This document shows positions 59,276 through 64,000 of a DNA stretch of 64,000 nt, piece after piece. Below the pieces are notes generated by a model that did no database searches, was not told the DNA's origin, and saw only the letters and a program-made list of their open reading frames with translations. This DNA comes from Crenobacter oryzisoli (GTDB lineage: Bacteria > Pseudomonadota > Gammaproteobacteria > Burkholderiales > Chromobacteriaceae): the NCBI RefSeq assembly GCF_030385785.1, contig NZ_JAUEDK010000002.1, forward strand, positions 149,369-213,368, in the 5' to 3' direction. Every line of letters starts with the position of its first letter. Positions within the stretch are counted from its first letter, which is position 1. Position numbers and translations under genes: made by a program.

Positions 59276-59515
59276 CGAAGAGACGGTGAAAATCATCAGC
59301 ACGGTCACGAACATGCGGCGTCGGCCAACAATGTCGCCGGCCCGAGCGCCGTGCAACAACCCCACCGAAAGTGAGCGGATAGGCACTCTGCACCCAAGTG
59401 AGCTTTGTAGCCCAAAAGCTGGGGCTCCGCTCGATCTTCGGCAGCGCAGTGATGACGATCGAAACATCGAGTATCGTCATCAGGTAGCTGACGAGGATGA
59501 TCGCCAGCACGACAG
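59275..59515 (-). pseudogene. MFS transporter (DHA2-type) fragment
   Basis: Reads VLAIILVSYLMTILDVSIVITALPKIE, then WVQSAYPLTFGG. After a frameshift it continues as LHGARAGDIVGRRRMFV, the TM1 to loop 2-3 region of 14-TM drug exporters. Only about 80 residues remain, joined to an IS5 end on one side and an SDR fragment on the other. Confidence 0.75.
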
Positions 59516-59824
59516 TCCGCTTGGAAACGGCGCGGCATGATCAGTCCGGCGTTGTTGACCATCACGGCGATGCGGCCATAGGTTTGCACGGCGGCATCGA
59601 CCAACCGCTTAACCTGGTCACACTGGGTGACGTCGGTCGATACGGCCAGAGCCTTGCCGCCCAAGGCGGTCAACTCGTCAACCAGTGCCTGTAGCCGCTC
59701 AATGCTCCGCCCCCCCCAAGACCAAGATCGCACCTTGCGACGACAGCAAGCGGGCGGTCGCCTCGTCCAGCCCGCTACTCGCACCGGTAATGACGACGAC
59801 CTTGCCTTCGATGTTGTTGCCCAT
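59516..59824 (-). pseudogene. Short-chain dehydrogenase/reductase fragment
   Basis: Starts [27 protein letters not shown] with the SDR cofactor motif TGASSG. A run of eight G (minus strand, 59717-59710) shifts the frame; in the shifted frame it continues [28 protein letters not shown] to VMVNNAGLIMP. The catalytic Tyr-Lys region is missing because the MFS fragment begins there. Confidence 0.8.
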
Positions 59825-59973
59825 GCTTGTGACTCCTGTCAGTGGTTTGTGAAGATGGCCGCTGGTTACCTGAGAGTGGCTAACCACACTCAGCGAAACA
59901 GGTCCTACCCGGCGCACAGTCATGTAGTACGGCAAGACTGCACCACAACGCCGGTCAGGGTTTGTTGATTGCT

Positions 59974-60138
59974 TTAGAACCTGTTCACGATCTGCTGCGT
60001 TCTATCTTCTAGGATTTGGGTGATCCTGCGTTGAAATGGCGCTCAACATGCTGATCTACTCGATAAGTACATTCCGCTTTTTCGCACCATTTCGCCTTGG
60101 CTGACCCTTCGTTCGCGAGATCGTAAACAGGCTCTTAG
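59974..60138. mobile_element. MITE, copy B (165 bp)
   Basis: Starts TTAGAACCTGTTCACGATCT and ends with CGAGATCGTAAACAGGCTCTTA, an inverted match at 17 of 20 bases, with TTA at both edges. The interior matches copy A at 38960-39108 closely, plus a 16-bp stretch that copy A lacks. It lies about 130 bp before the second SulP gene and could affect its expression. Confidence 0.82.
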
Positions 60139-60266
60139 AACGATGCGGCGTTCCGGATGATCTGATCATGCTCTATGGCGGTTGGCTTATCTGACCTATC
60201 CTACTTTTATACCTTCCTCGTCCCACTATCCTCGTGGCGACGTTTTCGACTACGAACATTCGACCA

Positions 60267-62012
60267 ATGCAATCGGATAAACCCATTTCCCGAAGCGAGC
60301 ATGCCAAGAACAGGGAACAAGGATGGTTGCGGTGGCTCCCAGGCTTGGCGATGCTCAAGGAGTATCAGGCCGGTTGGCTGGCACATGATCTGGCCGCCGG
60401 GCTGGTATTAACCACCATGCTGGTGCCAGTCGGTATTGCCTATGCCGAAGCATCTGGCGTCTCCGGTGTATATGGCCTCTATGCCACGATGATTCCGCTG
60501 TTGGCGTATGCATTTTTCGGTCCCAGCCGAATTCTTGTCCTGGGGCCGGACTCCGCCCTTGCAGCACCGATTCTGGCCACCGTCGTACAAATCTCCGGTG
60601 GCGATCCATCGCGTGCCATTGGCGTGGCCAGCATGATGGCTATCATCGCCGGCGTCTTGTGCATCATCATGGGACTATTGCGCTTGGGGTTTATTACTGA
60701 ACTGCTGTCGAAGCCCATTCGATATGGCTATATGAATGGCATTGCGCTTACCGTGTTGATTAGCCAACTTCCGAAGATCTTCGCTATCTCCATTGATGAG
60801 AAAGGACCGCTGCGGAACCTGCTGAGCCTTGCCAAAGCCATCGCTGCAGGGGAAACCAACTGGTACAGCTTCGCGGTAGGTGCGGGGAGTCTTGCGCTGA
60901 TACTGTTCCTCAAGCGTTTCGAGAGGTTACCTGGCATTCTTATCGCGGTTGTCCTGGCGACGCTGTGCGTTAGCGTGTTCAATCTGGATAGCATTGGCGT
61001 GAAAGTACTGGGCAGAATTCCCCAAGGTTTGCCAGTGTTCTCGATACCATGGGCCAGCGATGCGGACTTGGTCAGGATATTGCTCGGTGGCTCTGCCGTA
61101 GCGCTGATAGCTTTCGCGGACACCAGTGTGCTATCCCGAACCTTCGCGGCACGTTTCCGTAGTCGTGTCGACCCTAACCAGGAAATGGTGGGGCTGGGTG
61201 TCGCCAACCTGGCGGCGGGCTTCTTTCAGGGCTTCCCGATTAGCAGCAGTGCGTCGCGCACGCCGGTGGCCGAGGCAGCAGGCGCCCGGACGCAATTGAC
61301 TGGCGTCGTAGGCGCGTTGGCTGTGGCGATGCTGCTAATGGTGGCGCCTAATCTGATGCAATACCTGCCCAACAGCGCATTGGCTGCGGTAGTCATTGCC
61401 GCAGCCATTGGTCTGTTCGAGATTGCCGACCTGAAGCGTATATATCGCATCCAGCAGTGGGAGTTCTGGCTCTCGCTCGGATGCTTTGCCTCTGTCGCGG
61501 TTTTCGGTGCGATTCCTGGCATCTGCCTGGCAGTGGTGATCGCCATCATCGAATTTCTGTGGGACGGCTGGCGACCTCATTTCGCCGTTCTCGGTCGCGT
61601 AGATGGTTTGCGTGGATTTCATGACATAGAACGCTACCCGGATGCCAAACGGATCCCCGGGCTACTGTTGTTTCGTTGGGATGCCCCCCTATTTTTTGCC
61701 AATGCCGAGCTGTTTCAGGAACGTTTGCTGGAAGTTATCGAGGAGTCGCCAACACCTGTGCGTAGGGTCGTGGTGGCCGCCGAACCCGTGACCAGCGTAG
61801 ACGTCACCTCTGCCGATATGCTGCGAGAGCTGAGTCGGACTCTAAGCGATCGTGGCATCGCGTTGCATTTTGCCGAGATGAAGGATCCAGTCCGTGACAA
61901 GCTCAAACGTTTCGATCTGATGGAGCTCATTGGCAGTGATAGCTTCCATCCTACCGTGGGTAGTGCCATCGATGACTACCTCAGCGAATTTGGCATCGCC
62001 GAGGATGACTAG
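60267..62012 (+). CDS. SulP-family anion transporter with STAS domain (second copy)
   Basis: A 581-residue SLC26/SulP transporter. AAGLVLTTMLVPVGIAYAEASGVSGVYGLYATM is the SulP signature near the N-terminus. GLGVANLAAGFFQGFPISSSASRTPVAEAAGART is the second conserved block. A C-terminal STAS domain (about 440-575) carries VDVTSADMLREL. It differs clearly from the copy at 36382, so it is not a recent duplicate. The start is uncertain: the ATG at 60267 is used, though a GTG at 60234 is in frame; neither has a good ribosome binding site. Confidence 0.85.
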   Translation: MQSDKPISRSEHAKNREQGWLRWLPGLAMLKEYQAGWLAHDLAAGLVLTTMLVPVGIAYAEASGVSGVYGLYATMIPLLAYAFFGPSRILVLGPDSALAAPILATVVQISGGDPSRAIGVASMMAIIAGVLCIIMGLLRLGFITELLSKPIRYGYMNGIALTVLISQLPKIFAISIDEKGPLRNLLSLAKAIAAGETNWYSFAVGAGSLALILFLKRFERLPGILIAVVLATLCVSVFNLDSIGVKVLGRIPQGLPVFSIPWASDADLVRILLGGSAVALIAFADTSVLSRTFAARFRSRVDPNQEMVGLGVANLAAGFFQGFPISSSASRTPVAEAAGARTQLTGVVGALAVAMLLMVAPNLMQYLPNSALAAVVIAAAIGLFEIADLKRIYRIQQWEFWLSLGCFASVAVFGAIPGICLAVVIAIIEFLWDGWRPHFAVLGRVDGLRGFHDIERYPDAKRIPGLLLFRWDAPLFFANAELFQERLLEVIEESPTPVRRVVVAAEPVTSVDVTSADMLRELSRTLSDRGIALHFAEMKDPVRDKLKRFDLMELIGSDSFHPTVGSAIDDYLSEFGIAEDD

Positions 62013-62385
62013 TCCTGATGAGAAGCAGTCATGATGCATGAGCTGTCATTGCTTATGTGACGAACCCTACCGAGGCAATCTGGGCCTGCTTGGGTAAATG
62101 CGAGATTGCCAATCTGCGCCCGGGCACAACCCAGCCGAGGTCCGCGACTTCTTCTGGCAGCGCCTGAAATCGATGCGGCCCCCGCTCAAGCTGATTCGGA
62201 TAGCTCCATATGGCGTAAGGACAACTGCAGTTGCATGTGAAACTGTGGTGCGCTGCCCCCTAATGCTATACAACAGACCAACCGAAAGCGAGTTCTCGAC
62301 CTGAGTTTCTGCTTTTGACTTGCCTTCTGGCATGAGCGTGCGCCCGTCAAGACACACGCTCATATGCGTCAAGAAGACGTGCGGC
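62013..62385. other. Intergenic stretch without recognisable gene
   Basis: About 370 bp between the second SulP gene and the aldo/keto reductase remnant. Open frames here are short and match nothing I recognise. No clear hairpin terminator was seen. Confidence 0.5.
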
Positions 62386-63843
<1,458 letters not shown>

Positions 63844-63873
63844 TGGCGGCCTCAATAACCAAGTGCAACAGGG

Positions 63874-64000
63874 TTAATGTTTCTCTGCTTGTCGCGATTC
63901 AATCACGGCATCCAGATGTTCGGCAAACACCTCGATCGGCATCTTGAATTTCAACACTGCACGTGGGCGTGTGTTCAGCCGGTGCGCGATAGCATCCAGC
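63874..64000 (-). mobile_element. IS30-family transposase, C-terminal end, cut by window edge
   Basis: The last 41 codons read LDAIAHRLNTRPRAVLKFKMPIEVFAEHLD, the typical C-terminus of IS30-type transposases, ending at a TAA. The element continues past the window. Its insertion probably truncated the LysR gene. Confidence 0.8.

Overview
The window is a piece of a GC-rich proteobacterial chromosome. It most resembles a betaproteobacterium of the Neisseriales/Chromobacteriaceae type. This is judged from overall gene content, the fruBKA operon with an EIIA-HPr-EI fusion, several RND, SulP and c-di-GMP genes, and GC-rich codon use. It is an inference, because there is no rRNA or marker gene to settle it.

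Layout. 1-14.4 kb is core-like: a truncated PP-loop ATPase, riboflavin synthase, prfC with an overlapping mscS gene, a TetR gene, a divergent LysR/MFS pair, an operon for alcohol/aldehyde oxidation (aldehyde dehydrogenase, Tat-signal small subunit, GMC oxidoreductase), a CoxE-like VWA protein, a 3-hydroxyisobutyrate-dehydrogenase-family reductase and a DEAD-box helicase with a long leader. 15.6-21.4 kb is a complete RND efflux operon. 21.9-29.2 kb is a fructose PTS region: a LacI-type repressor, divergent fruB-fruK-fruA, and a HAD phosphatase. 29.6-50.5 kb is mostly single genes: a cation/proton antiporter, a MASE1-CHASE-PAS-GGDEF cyclase, an alpha/beta hydrolase, two RsuA-family pseudouridine synthases (one with a degraded active site), a SulP transporter, quinone oxidoreductase, a PfpI-family protein, a cobalamin-binding protein, LysE, a glycosyltransferase, AcpH, patatin, a nitroreductase, a BON protein and MarC.

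50.5-64 kb is accessory and visibly disturbed. An attC-like palindrome precedes a probable HEPN-domain gene and an IS5-type transposase remnant. A lower-GC c-di-GMP/chemotaxis block follows. In it a PAS-GGDEF-EAL gene is split by a 102-bp palindromic element flanked by TA, and removing the element plus one TA restores one 813-codon reading frame. Beyond a PheC-like periplasmic protein lie gene wrecks: an IS5 end, an MFS fragment, a frameshifted SDR, a fused aldo/keto reductase/LysR pair, and the end of an IS30 transposase. A second SulP gene is also here. A ~150-165 bp inverted-repeat element (MITE) occurs twice, near 39.0 and 60.0 kb.

The most informative signals are the TA-flanked MITE in the c-di-GMP gene, the attC-like site with its HEPN cassette candidate, the degenerate RsuA paralogue, a candidate 181-nt sRNA at 35.8-35.9 kb, and perfect or paired operators for the alcohol-oxidation and fructose operons. 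No CRISPR array, tRNA or rRNA gene was seen.
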